This document shows positions 1 through 8,365 of a stretch of 36,317 nt of DNA, piece after piece; positions within the stretch are counted from its first letter, which is position 1, and each line of letters begins with the position of its first letter. The notes beneath the pieces are model-generated. The model was not told where the DNA came from and did no database searches. It saw only the letters and a list, made by a program, of their open reading frames with translations. The position numbers and the translations under genes are program-made. The stretch spans positions 1-36,317 of the forward strand of contig JBIINB010000036.1 of the NCBI GenBank assembly GCA_044337705.1, written 5' to 3'. This stretch comes from JBEISR01 sp044337705 (lineage in GTDB: Bacteria > Planctomycetota > Planctomycetia > Pirellulales > Pirellulaceae).

Positions 1-424
1 TCGGGCAGCGATCCTCAAAAGAGACGAAGCAAGCAGGCGAGGCGCAGGTGCAGCACAGAGAGCAGAATTCCTGCCCCTGGAGTACCCGCCTTGCTCCACT
101 GCCCCGTTCCCACAGATCATTTTTCGCACTCCAAACCGCCTACTTCGAATCTTTTGACCAGCCCTTTCATTTTACGCCAATATCAAACGCCGCGCCGCCG
201 ATTCTCTTGCCGGTCTGTTCCCCCAGGTGGTTCCGCGCGACTCCATTGCCCTTTGGAGCAGTCGTAACGGATGCACCGGACCAAGGATCTGCCCATCCCC
301 GGCAAATCATGGGAACCTTGTCGATTTGGCTACCCATGGCATACACTATTGTTGCACCGGCTTTTTAAAATTTTTGATCGCCTTTTCTCGTCGACCGCTT
401 GCTATGGCGGTTTTGGAGTTGCGG
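1..424. other. Left-edge region without a confident gene
   Basis: Short open frames occur here, but none has a recognisable domain, a convincing ribosome-binding site or coding-like composition. The stretch probably holds the leader and promoter of the ECF sigma factor that follows. A possible weak sigma-70-like pair (TTGTCG, 18 bases, TACACT) lies just upstream of an A/T-rich patch near 365-376, but the match is too poor to call. Confidence 0.4.
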
Positions 425-1096
425 ATGACTTCCACCGCTCGCAGCCAAAAACCGATCGATCTGCGTCAAGAAGACGACGAATCGCTGTTGCTCTCCTATC
501 AGGTGGAGCAAAATCGCGAAGTTTTCGGGGAACTGGTGCGGCGCTACGAAAGGGAATTGTTCGTCTACCTCCGGCGTTTCCTAGGAGATCCAGGGCTGGC
601 TGAAGACACGTTTCAAGCGACATTCCTGGCGGTCCATCTGCGTCGCGACCAGTTTGAGGCGGGACGTCGATTTCGCCCCTGGCTTTACGCCATCGCCACC
701 AACAAGGCGATAGATTGCCAGCGCCAGAACAAAAAATTTCGAATCCCAAGCCTGGACGCTCCTATCTCCGACGTCCACAGTGGCCCGGCGACTTCGGAAG
801 GCAGCTGGTTGATCGATCGGGGTTCCGCGCCGCTGGAGGTGGTCGAATCGAAAGAGGTCTCCGAGCGGCTTGGGGAGGTGCTCAATGAACTGCCAGCACC
901 GATGCAGCGCCTGATCCAACTGGCCTTCTTCCAGTCGCTCAAATACTCGGAAATCAGCGATATCCTTGGGATTCCGGTCGGCACCGTCAAAAGCCGAGTT
1001 CATACAGCCATGAATCTGCTCAGCGAAGCTTGGCACCGCAAATATCCCTCGGACTCGCATCTGCTGATCCGGCCCCGGGCTCGCCAACCCGAGTGA
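425..1096 (+). CDS. ECF-type RNA polymerase sigma factor
   Basis: Predicted sigma-70 family protein of the extracytoplasmic-function type (223 aa), which would direct RNA polymerase to a specific promoter set. Region 2 lies at about residues 30-100, with the core-binding pattern AEDTFQATF (59-67) and the RRFRPWLYAIATN helix (81-93). Region 4 lies at about 150-195 and includes a helix-turn-helix with YSEISDILGIP followed by VGTVKSRVH. An ATG 21 bases upstream is in frame, but the ATG at 425 has a GGAG box six bases before it and is preferred. No anti-sigma gene sits beside it; a TPR protein gene follows after 85 bases on the same strand and may be co-transcribed. Its regulon cannot be inferred from the sequence. 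Confidence 0.9.
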   Translation: MTSTARSQKPIDLRQEDDESLLLSYQVEQNREVFGELVRRYERELFVYLRRFLGDPGLAEDTFQATFLAVHLRRDQFEAGRRFRPWLYAIATNKAIDCQRQNKKFRIPSLDAPISDVHSGPATSEGSWLIDRGSAPLEVVESKEVSERLGEVLNELPAPMQRLIQLAFFQSLKYSEISDILGIPVGTVKSRVHTAMNLLSEAWHRKYPSDSHLLIRPRARQPE

Positions 1097-1181
1097 CAGA
1101 TGCAGCCTGCAGGCGTGCCGTATCCTCCCAACCTCTCAGCATGCGACGTCTCACCCCGGCTAGATCGATAAGGTTTCCCTG

Positions 1182-2111
1182 ATGCGTGGGTTGCAACGAG
1201 GTTCTTCCCTCCTGATGACCATCGTGGTCCTCTCCTGCGTGCTTCCCATCGCCAGACGCTGGCTTCCTTACGAAATCGGACTCTGGAAGGTTGCCGAGGC
1301 GGGGAATCACTTTCGCGATGGGAAACTTGATCTGGCCAGTCGATCGATGGAGCAGGCGGAAACCTGGAGCAAGGAAGTCCTGACATCTGCTGATTACTCC
1401 GAACTGATGATGAATCTTTTGATCGAGCAGGGGGACAGCGAGCGAGCACTGGGTTTGCTAAAGATCCTGAAGCAGCAGGGGAACCCCTCGGTAGCGACTC
1501 AGGCCGGACTTCGCGCCAGTCGGTACTTTGCGTCCGGGCAGGATTATCTGCGAGCCCTTCAGTCTCTGCAGATCGCGACACCTCCTGATGCCAGATCGTC
1601 ACCCGCTTTCCTCAACCAGATCGCCTACATGAAGGCGATGGCGGGGGTCGATCTGGATACCGCCTTGATGGAGATCGACATGGCGTTGCAACTACTTCCC
1701 GATGCATCGCTGCTGGACACCAAAGCCTGGGTACTTTATCGGGCTCAGAAATACGAAGAAGCAGCTCCTGTTGCTGCTAGAGCAGTGGAAGAGTTTGAGA
1801 AAGCTGCAAGGGAAAATGGAGTCTACGTGGGAGAGGGTGACGATTTAGTTGCCAAGTTGAGGGAGCAGCCTACGTCGACCGAAGTTCCTCCTGCCCTCCG
1901 GCAGCATCGAGATCGGATGAAAACCGTTCTGGCCGAATCTCAACCGCGTAGACGTTATGAAATGGTCGAGCAATCGGCGGTTCAGACGGCAGCAGTGCTG
2001 AGATACCATCGTGCAAGTATCTACGATGCACTTGGGCAGGCCGACGTCGCCAAAAAAGACTGGGATTGGCTGGAGTGCCACCACTTCCAGGACGAGTCGC
2101 TACTGAGGTGA
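1182..2111 (+). CDS. Membrane-anchored TPR-like protein
   Basis: Protein of 309 aa. A hydrophobic segment at about residues 8-24, after a short Arg-containing N-terminus, suggests a signal anchor or uncleaved signal peptide. The rest is alpha-helical with degenerate tetratricopeptide-like helix pairs, for example GDSERALGLLKIL and the stretch from about 165 to 205 with LDTKAWVLYRAQKYEEA. TPR arrays usually mediate protein-protein contacts; no catalytic motif is seen. The start is supported by AAGG eight bases upstream. It lies 85 bases behind the ECF sigma factor on the same strand, so a shared transcript and a role in that sigma factor's pathway are possible but unproven. The specific function is unknown. 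Confidence 0.75.
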   Translation: MRGLQRGSSLLMTIVVLSCVLPIARRWLPYEIGLWKVAEAGNHFRDGKLDLASRSMEQAETWSKEVLTSADYSELMMNLLIEQGDSERALGLLKILKQQGNPSVATQAGLRASRYFASGQDYLRALQSLQIATPPDARSSPAFLNQIAYMKAMAGVDLDTALMEIDMALQLLPDASLLDTKAWVLYRAQKYEEAAPVAARAVEEFEKAARENGVYVGEGDDLVAKLREQPTSTEVPPALRQHRDRMKTVLAESQPRRRYEMVEQSAVQTAAVLRYHRASIYDALGQADVAKKDWDWLECHHFQDESLLR

Positions 2112-2223
2112 CGTCCATAGCTTGCTAGAGACTATGCAATCCTTGGAATCCCCAGCGAGCGACGATAGGTGGCGATCTAGGGCTAGTGGACCTCGGAACG
2201 ATCCACTTTTTTAGCCATTAAAT

Positions 2224-2481
2224 TCAGCGACTGGTGCGGGGCCGCGGGGGAACGATCGACTTGGGCAAAGGTAGCGGGGATCCGCGGTAATGCACCCGAC
2301 GGACCGTGTTGCCATAAAAATGCAACGGACGATAATCCCTCTCCAGGATTGGCGTGCTTTGAATCTTCTCCCTCTGGTCTCCAAAGGTCACCACGCGCCA
2401 GTCCCACCCTGGCTCCCGGCCCTCTCCAACCAAGGCCATCCCGAAAATCAGCAATCCCGCGAAAAAGAAGCTTCGCACCAT
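2224..2481 (-). CDS. Small exported protein of unknown function
   Basis: An 85-residue protein starting MVRSFFFAGLLIFG, a typical signal peptide with likely cleavage near residue 20 before a short mature region rich in Arg, Pro and aromatic residues. The motif RPLHFYGNTVRR in the centre resembles, from memory, small secreted proteins common in Pirellulales; no function is known. The ATG at 2481 is preferred over an in-frame TTG six codons upstream because GAGGAAAAGGG lies just before it. It lies 215 bases downstream of the beta-propeller gene on the same strand, and a small role at the envelope is the most that can be inferred. Confidence 0.65.
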   Translation of the reverse strand: MVRSFFFAGLLIFGMALVGEGREPGWDWRVVTFGDQREKIQSTPILERDYRPLHFYGNTVRRVHYRGSPLPLPKSIVPPRPRTSR

Positions 2482-2696
2482 CGCCCTTTTCCTCACCAAA
2501 AATCACAAAACACTTGGAACGACCCGGCCGACGCTCCATCCTGCTGCATCACCTGAATCGGTAACCTCTCTTCAAAAAGTTTAGCTCCATATTCAACACC
2601 AAAAAGGGGTGCCGAATCTTCTTTCCTGATCGGATTTGGTTCGGAGATCGTCATACTCCACACCACTGTCAAAATCCGACCCTCCATGCGACTGAC

Positions 2697-4034
2697 TTAG
2701 GGTGTTCCAAAACAATAAAGTGCTGCTGAGGATCGAACCAGAAGGCTTTGTTCCATCGCTGCGGGTGTCGCCCAGAAAAATTCCCCCTCTGCGGCGATCT
2801 CAGACTCCTGTGGGTCGGCGTACTCCCCGCCGGATTGAAGAGTGACCACGGTGCCTCGTTCGTTGACCACCAGAATCTGGTCGCCGATCACCAGTGGACA
2901 TCCAGCGGCCAGGGTGCCTCCCGGCATCCGCTTGCGGAACTTCTCGTCGCCCGTCTTGGCGTCGTAGCAGGTGATCGTATTTCCGAAGTAGTAGAGCAAC
3001 CCTTTGACAAGGACGGGCGATGGCATCCCGGCACCGCTTTTGGTCTTTGCCCAAAGCACGGCATCACTCGATTTGTCACCTTTAGGAAGCGTCAGATCCC
3101 CTTTCTGACCAGAACGAACGGCACAGATCGGCGCACTGCTGCCTGGGCTGCTTGTGCCGATGTAGACACCATCCTCATCAGCCACCAGCGAGCAGGAAAA
3201 CGACGTATCGAGTCCACCCATTCGCCACTGCTCTTCCCCGCTCTTTAGGTCATAACCTATCACCATCCCCTGCCCTGCTGCGACCACCTGATATTGGCCT
3301 TGATTGTTCCAGACAATGGGCGTCGCCCATGAGGTTCCCGGTGACCTCTCGGCCGTCCAACGAGTCGATCCATCGGAAGTGTTCAGGCATAGCAGCTTAC
3401 CTTCCTGCTCGTTGTACCGCTGGACCACCAAAGCGTCATCGAAGAGAACCAGTGAGGCGCCGGTGCCAAACTGGTTGTTGGTCGGCTGCGGACCGAAATC
3501 CTGAGTCCACTTGATGTTCCCTTCGAAGTCCATGGCAGCGACGCGACCGATGGCTCCAAAGTAGGTGTACAGCGTGTCGCTCGAGGCGCAAGGTGTCTCG
3601 GTGGCGTAGGTATTTGACGCATGTTTGCCGGTAGTGGGAATCGCTTCGGCGACCGTCTTCTGCCAGGCAATCGCTCCGCTCTTCGGATCAACGCAGATCA
3701 CTGCAAACTGAATCGGATCCTTCGGCATGGCAGGCTTGCCCATCGTGCTGGGGTCCATCACTCCGCCCATCATCCCCTTCGGCTTGTCGGGGGTCTTGGA
3801 GATGGCGGTCGTCAAAAAGATTTTGCCCTGGGCGACGATCGGCTGCGACCATCCAGAACCAGGGATTTCCGTACGCCATGCGGGTGCTGTTCCCTTCGCC
3901 CACGACACCGGGGCGCTCGAGGAAGCCACATGGCTCATTTGATTGCCGCCGCGGAACTGAGCCCAATCTGCACCAATCGCATGGGAACCGAGCATCATCG
4001 CTATAAAAACAAGTAAGTTCGGACGAATGGCCAT
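2697..4034 (-). CDS. Secreted PQQ-like beta-propeller repeat protein
   Basis: A 445-residue protein with an N-terminal signal peptide (about 1-21, ending GSHAIGA) followed by DWAQFRGGNQMSH, the opening typical of planctomycete PQQ-binding-like propeller proteins. Repeats of the type 'W-x-T/P-I-V-x-G-x-V/I-x-L/V' recur (SQPIVAQGKIFLTT near residue 63; SPVLVKGLLYYF near 340), each ending in a segment with cytosolic/periplasmic blade patterns such as LKSGEEQWR and AKTGDEKFR. Such proteins resemble BamB or quinoprotein dehydrogenases in fold. No clear dehydrogenase catalytic signature is seen, so a non-enzymatic envelope role is equally likely. It is followed by hemL upstream on the same strand after 111 bases, but no functional link is evident. 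Confidence 0.85.
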   Translation of the reverse strand: MAIRPNLLVFIAMMLGSHAIGADWAQFRGGNQMSHVASSSAPVSWAKGTAPAWRTEIPGSGWSQPIVAQGKIFLTTAISKTPDKPKGMMGGVMDPSTMGKPAMPKDPIQFAVICVDPKSGAIAWQKTVAEAIPTTGKHASNTYATETPCASSDTLYTYFGAIGRVAAMDFEGNIKWTQDFGPQPTNNQFGTGASLVLFDDALVVQRYNEQEGKLLCLNTSDGSTRWTAERSPGTSWATPIVWNNQGQYQVVAAGQGMVIGYDLKSGEEQWRMGGLDTSFSCSLVADEDGVYIGTSSPGSSAPICAVRSGQKGDLTLPKGDKSSDAVLWAKTKSGAGMPSPVLVKGLLYYFGNTITCYDAKTGDEKFRKRMPGGTLAAGCPLVIGDQILVVNERGTVVTLQSGGEYADPQESEIAAEGEFFWATPAAMEQSLLVRSSAALYCFGTP

Positions 4035-4145
4035 GACGACATCTCGCTGGAGAAGAAACAGAATCCAAATCCAATTTGGATACTGTATTTTGGTAGCAAG
4101 GGGGCGATCGACCGACCTGCGTCGTGTGCACCGGCTAAGGGCTGG

Positions 4146-5477
4146 TCAAGGGCGCAGGCGAATCCCTTCCGCCATCCATTGCAGCGTCTTGCCAGCCGCC
4201 TCAATCGTTTCTTCGATCATCGAAGGCTCATGCTGAATCGAAAAGAAAAGTGCCTCGAACTGACTGCAGGGGAAGTAATGTCCCTGGTGAATCATCCCCC
4301 AGAAGAAATCTGCGTAACGTGACCGGTCGGATCGATTGGCTTGCGTCCAGTTAGTCACCGGATGTTCATTGAAGAAAAGGGTCATCATGCTTCCGACCCG
4401 CTGCAATTGATGAGCTATACCGGCCCGAGCGGCAGCTTGCGACAGCCCTTCACCCAGCCTGCGGCCTCGCGACTCGAGCATTTCATACGGCGACTCTTCG
4501 ATCAGCATCCGGATGGTTTCCAAACCTGCAGCAGTTGCCAGGGGGTTGCCGCTGAGGGTTCCGGCTTGAAAGACTTTTCCGGCGGGCAGCACCTGGTCCA
4601 TCCACGCTGCTTTCCCGCCATAAGCACCCAGAGGCAGACCACCACCGACAATCTTCCCCAGCGTCGTGATATCGGGTTCGATCCCCCACAGGCTCTGGGC
4701 TCCCCCCAAGGCGACTCGGAACCCTGTCATTACCTCATCGAAGATCAGTGCGGCACCATACCGCGTACACAGATCGCGCAGAACTGCGAGAAACTCCTTC
4801 GTCGGTACGACCAGTCCCATGTTGCCTACCACCGGTTCCAGGATCACACCCGCAATCCGTTCCCCCCGTTCGGCAAACGTCCGCTCCAACTGGCCGACTT
4901 CGTTGTACTCCAGGACGATCGTATCGCGACTGGCCCCTTCCGTGACTCCAGGAGAGTCTGGCACACCCAGCGTGGCGGCGGATGAACCGGCGGACACCAG
5001 CAGGGCATCGGCATGCCCATGATAATTTCCTGCAAACTTGATGATGCCAGCACGGCCTGTGGCTCCCCGCGCCAAACGAATCGCGCTCATCGTCGCTTCG
5101 GTACCGCTGCTGACCAGTCGCACCCGTTCCAGCGACGGCATCGCCCGTTGCATCCACTCCACTAGCTCCGACTCCCGCTCCGTCGGAGCACCGTAGCTGG
5201 TCCCCAGTTGGGCCGCGCGAGCGATCGCTTCCAGGACGCGCGGATGGGCATGCCCGAGAATCATCGGTCCCCAGCTGACGATGTAGTCCAGATAGCGATT
5301 GCCATCCAGGTCGAAGAGGTAGGGACCCTTGGCCGAGGCGATGAAGAGCGGATGTCCGCCGACGGCGCCAAAGGCTCTTGCAGGCGAGTTGACCCCTCCA
5401 GGGATTTTGCTCTTCGCCCGTTCGAATGCAGCGCGACTTTTTTCCAGACAACGCTTGGTCGGTTGAACACTTGCCAT
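4146..5477 (-). CDS. hemL: Glutamate-1-semialdehyde 2,1-aminomutase
   Basis: PLP-dependent enzyme converting glutamate-1-semialdehyde to 5-aminolevulinate, the last step of the C5 route to haem and other tetrapyrroles. The 443 residues match the family length (about 430). Visible signatures are the N-terminal IPGGVNSPARAF, the substrate loop region with SSGTEATMSAIRLAR, the PLP aspartate in LIFDEVMTGFR, and the Schiff-base lysine K275 in TTLGKIVGGGLPLGAYGG. The ATG at 5477 gives the family-typical start; a TTG 20 codons upstream is possible but adds residues not usual for the family. It lies 65 bases downstream of purQ on the same strand, so the two may share a transcript although they serve different pathways. 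Confidence 0.97.
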   Translation of the reverse strand: MASVQPTKRCLEKSRAAFERAKSKIPGGVNSPARAFGAVGGHPLFIASAKGPYLFDLDGNRYLDYIVSWGPMILGHAHPRVLEAIARAAQLGTSYGAPTERESELVEWMQRAMPSLERVRLVSSGTEATMSAIRLARGATGRAGIIKFAGNYHGHADALLVSAGSSAATLGVPDSPGVTEGASRDTIVLEYNEVGQLERTFAERGERIAGVILEPVVGNMGLVVPTKEFLAVLRDLCTRYGAALIFDEVMTGFRVALGGAQSLWGIEPDITTLGKIVGGGLPLGAYGGKAAWMDQVLPAGKVFQAGTLSGNPLATAAGLETIRMLIEESPYEMLESRGRRLGEGLSQAAARAGIAHQLQRVGSMMTLFFNEHPVTNWTQANRSDRSRYADFFWGMIHQGHYFPCSQFEALFFSIQHEPSMIEETIEAAGKTLQWMAEGIRLRP

Positions 5478-5542
5478 GACTTGCTGAAAACCCCAATGCC
5501 GCGATTCGGTTGAACCAAGATGTCTGCCAAGACGCAACGGCC

Positions 5543-6331
5543 TCAGCCAAAGTAACCTGCCGCATTGCGAAAGATCGCCATGCCGTCCCCTTCCGAAGGA
5601 AGCGAATCGAACCGTGTCCAGGCAGGATGGTGCGTCGGATCAATGTGCCGCTCCGGATGCGGCATCAGCCCCAGGATTCGCCCTGTCGGATCGCACAGTC
5701 CAGCAACATTTCCTTCCGCTCCGTTCGGGTTTACTGGAAAGGGCAGAATGTCGTCGTGGTTGGTGATCCCTTCGCTGGTGGCGTAGCGAAGTGCCAGTTG
5801 CCCTTGAGACTCCAGCTCCTGCTGCGTCTGTCGACTTGCAAAGACGATGCGCCCTTCGGCGTGAGCGATCGGGAGGAACATGGTGTCGATGCCACGCAGG
5901 AATGGGCTGTCTTGGCGATGAACAGACAGATGCACCCAGCGATCTTCGTAGCGTCCCTGCCGATTCCAGCAAAGCGTCGCAGGGGGTTTGTCCGGAGGGG
6001 CGTCGAAGAAGATCCCTAGGCGCATCATGATCTGAAATCCGTTGCAGATCCCCAGGACCAATTTGTCTTCGGTCTGGAATTTCTGAATCGCTTCGGCCAG
6101 ATGGGTGTGGATCTTGGAGGCAAGAATTCGACCCGCCGCGATGTCGTCGCCAAAACTGAACCCGCCGGGGAAACAGAGGATCTGAAAACCTTCGGAGATC
6201 GTCGGCTGTTCGATCCACTGCAGGATATGTACCGCCATTGGTTCGGCCCCCGCCCTCTGAAAGGCATAGGCTGTCTCGCCATCGCAGTTGGTGCCGGGAG
6301 CCCTCAAAATCATCACACGCGGCTTGGCCAT
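5543..6331 (-). CDS. purQ: Phosphoribosylformylglycinamidine synthase, glutaminase subunit
   Basis: Glutamine amidotransferase subunit of FGAM synthase, which supplies ammonia to PurL for the fourth step of purine synthesis. The 262-aa class I glutaminase domain shows the start KPRVMILRAPGTNCDGE, the oxyanion region CFPGGFSFGDD, nucleophile C96 in LGICNGFQ, and the His/Glu pair H225 and E227 in LMPHPERH. ATG 6331 is chosen because AAGGGA lies six bases upstream. purL and purS are not in the window. The family is often called PurQ or PurL-II; the length is somewhat above the usual 225-235 residues of the Bacillus-type enzyme, as in longer PurQ forms. Confidence 0.95.
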   Translation of the reverse strand: MAKPRVMILRAPGTNCDGETAYAFQRAGAEPMAVHILQWIEQPTISEGFQILCFPGGFSFGDDIAAGRILASKIHTHLAEAIQKFQTEDKLVLGICNGFQIMMRLGIFFDAPPDKPPATLCWNRQGRYEDRWVHLSVHRQDSPFLRGIDTMFLPIAHAEGRIVFASRQTQQELESQGQLALRYATSEGITNHDDILPFPVNPNGAEGNVAGLCDPTGRILGLMPHPERHIDPTHHPAWTRFDSLPSEGDGMAIFRNAAGYFG

Positions 6332-6700
6332 ACCATCCCTTCCCGATCCGGGACCTTCCCTTCCCTGCACGGCAAAACAACAATCCTCAGGCTGCAGTCG
6401 ACCCGTGAATCTTCTCCGAGTTTACCATTCTTGCCTTGTTTTCGGCAGACCCGTGTACCCTGGATCCCCAGCAGGAAACACCAAGCCCCGACGGGGACAA
6501 CCGACCGAAACCGTTCGGCATCCTGTGAAACTTTGCAGCCCCTGACGTCTGCGCCGAAAAGGGAGGCGATCCAGCCAGGAGTTGCTGCATCGAGTCGCAA
6601 TTTTTTGTCGGATCCTACTCTATCTGGGGCCGAAAAGACTCGTATTCGGGGCGATACACGAAAGTCGTCCTCCAACGGAACTGGCGTGAAGGAGTACGAA
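6332..6700. other. Divergent intergenic region
   Basis: About 370 bases between the divergent purQ (-) and a secreted-protein gene (+). It should hold promoters for both. Frames that cross it have no recognisable domain or coding character. No operator, riboswitch or convincing promoter could be assigned. Confidence 0.4.
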
Positions 6701-7123
6701 ATGATCAGCAAATTGTCGAAGATGTTTCGCCTGCGATGGCTTGGCCTTCTGGCCGCCCTGTGCATCACCTCACAGGCTTCCGCTCAGCAGGGTTGGGTCG
6801 GACCCGGGCAGTCGGTAACTCCCTACGGAACGATCGGTGATGGATACCAGCCTCTGTTTCACAACTATTTTGCCCGCGGCGCCTCCAACCAGGCCACGGC
6901 AGCTCTTTACATCTCGCCTCGTCCCGTTCCAGGATGGGTCGGCCACACCTACGTGACCTATCAGCCCTTCTGGCCTCATGAATTTCTCTATCAGCATAAA
7001 GATACCTACCATTCCTACTACGATCAGGGACGTGGCCTGAACCGGACTAGCGCCCACTACTACGCTCCTCCTGTACACACGGCAGTGCGCAGGACTTTCC
7101 GCTTCTTCGAGCTGCCTCGTTGA
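6701..7123 (+). CDS. Small secreted aromatic-rich protein (first of a pair)
   Basis: A 140-aa protein with a clear signal peptide (residues 1-28, hydrophobic core LGLLAALCITS, cleavage after SQASA). The mature part is rich in Tyr, His, Trp and Pro, with motifs such as QPLFHNYFARG and a long YHSYYDQG stretch, and ends FRFFELPR. No enzymatic motif or membrane segment is visible, so an exported surface or periplasmic role is inferred. A GGAG box six bases before the ATG supports the start. It is followed on the same strand, 89 bases on, by a second secreted protein of similar style, suggesting the two are co-expressed. Confidence 0.75.
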   Translation: MISKLSKMFRLRWLGLLAALCITSQASAQQGWVGPGQSVTPYGTIGDGYQPLFHNYFARGASNQATAALYISPRPVPGWVGHTYVTYQPFWPHEFLYQHKDTYHSYYDQGRGLNRTSAHYYAPPVHTAVRRTFRFFELPR

Positions 7124-7212
7124 TCGAAGTGAAGTCACCGAAGGGAGCCAGCTGCCAGGGAGGGAAGCTGACTCGATCCACCGACTTTTCCTTATTTCGA
7201 AAGACTCGACTT

Positions 7213-7623
7213 ATGTTGCGACCTTTGGCGAAAGCCCTCCCTGCAATCTGCTTCCTGATCGTTTTCGCCGGCGCCAGGGATGCGTTGGCTCAGTATCCCA
7301 ATCGGTTTATCTCTCGGCTTGCAGATCATCATCCAGGAACCTACGGCGATACCTGGGCGCGTCAGGAGGCCGAACTGCGTCCATGGCATGGCCGTTTCTA
7401 CTACCTGCAGTTCGGGCAGCCGACCGCGTTGGTGGTGCCGCCCAATGGAACAATGCAGCAGAACTACTCGTGGGGCGTCAGCCAGAACACCATGACCCCG
7501 CTTTACCACCAGTTCGGCCGATCGGCACCTCAGAGCGGCCAGGGTGGATTGTTCTATGCGACGCCAGTCTGGCCATCGCATACCGATCAGTTCGGAGTCT
7601 ATTCGGTTCGCGGCCCCTGGTAA
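7213..7623 (+). CDS. Small secreted aromatic-rich protein (second of a pair)
   Basis: A 136-aa protein with a signal peptide (about 1-26, ending ARDALA before QYPNRF). The mature chain is rich in Tyr, Trp, Pro, Gln and Gly and contains TPLYHQFGRS and a C-terminal SHTDQFGVYSVRGPW. The PLYHQFGR segment resembles QPLFHNYFAR of the preceding gene, so they may be distant paralogues. A TTG upstream in the same frame would overlap the previous gene; the ATG at 7213 is preferred because it places the signal peptide at the N-terminus, although no strong Shine-Dalgarno precedes it. A strong terminator hairpin follows 37 bases after the stop. Confidence 0.72.
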   Translation: MLRPLAKALPAICFLIVFAGARDALAQYPNRFISRLADHHPGTYGDTWARQEAELRPWHGRFYYLQFGQPTALVVPPNGTMQQNYSWGVSQNTMTPLYHQFGRSAPQSGQGGLFYATPVWPSHTDQFGVYSVRGPW

Positions 7624-7660
7624 GTATCCCACCAATTCTGCTGCGAGCCTTTTTTGAAGC

Positions 7661-7707
7661 GCCCATAGCGGTTCGGGGATCCGGACCGTTATGGGCCTTT
7701 TCGTTTT
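7661..7707 (+). terminator. Rho-independent terminator after the secreted-protein pair
   Basis: An inverted repeat, GCCCATAGCGGTT against GACCGTTATGGGC (two G-U type pairs, 11 clear pairs), with a GGGGATCCG-type loop, is followed by a T-rich run (CTTTTCGTTTT). It lies 37 bases after the second secreted-protein stop. Confidence 0.75.
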
Positions 7708-8086
7708 GGGATTCCCTTGCGCCCTTGACTCCGCCGCTGCCGGAACTTGCTGAGCAAGCATTGGGAACGAGCCACCTTCCGTCAGCCGGAACGCGATGGC
7801 GTCCGGTTCGGGGAGGTGGTGGAGCTTGGTGGTTTCGTCGTGCGGCTGGCATGGAGAGGAATTTCGCCATTTTCATTCCCAGCGCAAATCGCATAAGACG
7901 GTACGGGGCGCAAGCCTCCCGGTTCTTCCGCGGGCGATGAAATTTGCGTCAGTGGATCGAATCTTCCATGACAAGAATCACAGAGGGATGTCGAAAGTCG
8001 ATTACCCGGATGATTTTCCATCCAAGTCGGCTTGTTTCGATCCGGGGTGAGGTTATCCTTTTTAGTTCACCGCAGCCGCTGACTCA
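7708..8086. other. Intergenic region upstream of tRNA-Ser
   Basis: No recognisable gene. Open frames on both strands lack domains and conserved starts. A weak promoter-like pair before the tRNA is listed separately; otherwise nothing can be assigned. Confidence 0.5.
8032..8059 (+). promoter_or_regulatory. Possible tRNA-Ser promoter
   Basis: TTGTTT, 16 bases and TATCCT form a weak sigma-70-like pair that would place the start of transcription about 20 bases before the mature tRNA. Agreement with the consensus is only partial, so this is a guess based on position. Confidence 0.25.
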
Positions 8087-8168
8087 GGAGGGTAAGCGAA
8101 TGGCTAGCGGCTTCATTGGAAATGAAGTGCCCCGTAAGGGGTTGCGGGTTCGAGTCCCGTGCCCTCCG
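8087..8168 (+). tRNA. tRNA-Ser(GGA)
   Basis: The 7-bp acceptor stem GGAGGGT pairs with GCCCTCC (one U-G), followed by discriminator G, as expected for serine tRNAs. The anticodon stem CTTCA/TGAAG encloses the loop TTGGAAA, giving anticodon GGA (Ser, UCC/UCU codons). A long variable arm (CCCC-GTAA-GGGG) and a T-arm with GGTTCGAGTCC are present. CCA is not encoded. Confidence 0.96.
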
Positions 8169-8173
8169 CTCCA

Positions 8174-8198
8174 CCCCGTGGCAACACGGGGTTTTTTT
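8174..8198 (+). terminator. Terminator of tRNA-Ser
   Basis: A perfect 7-bp stem CCCCGTG/CACGGGG with a GCAA loop, followed by seven T residues, five bases after the tRNA end. Confidence 0.93.
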
Positions 8199-8365
8199 CT
8201 GCGCGAAACGCTTGCTTCAGTCGCTTTACCCAGAAGCCAGAAGAGCGACACTGCCCAATGGACGCAGAGGGTTTTCCGAGCCCTCTGTGGTGCTGCTGTG
8301 CAAGAAGCACTGGACGGCTCAATCCGAACCATTCGAATTGATGCCAAGCTGCCTTCAGTCGGCAC

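Noticed and set aside
2493..2687. A 64-codon minus frame just after the beta-propeller gene
   Set aside because: No ribosome-binding site, signal, domain or conserved composition.
8084..8365. Minus-strand frames across tRNA-Ser reading GTRTRNPLRG or GTGLEPATP
   Set aside because: These are the well-known false peptides made by translating the antisense of serine tRNA genes.
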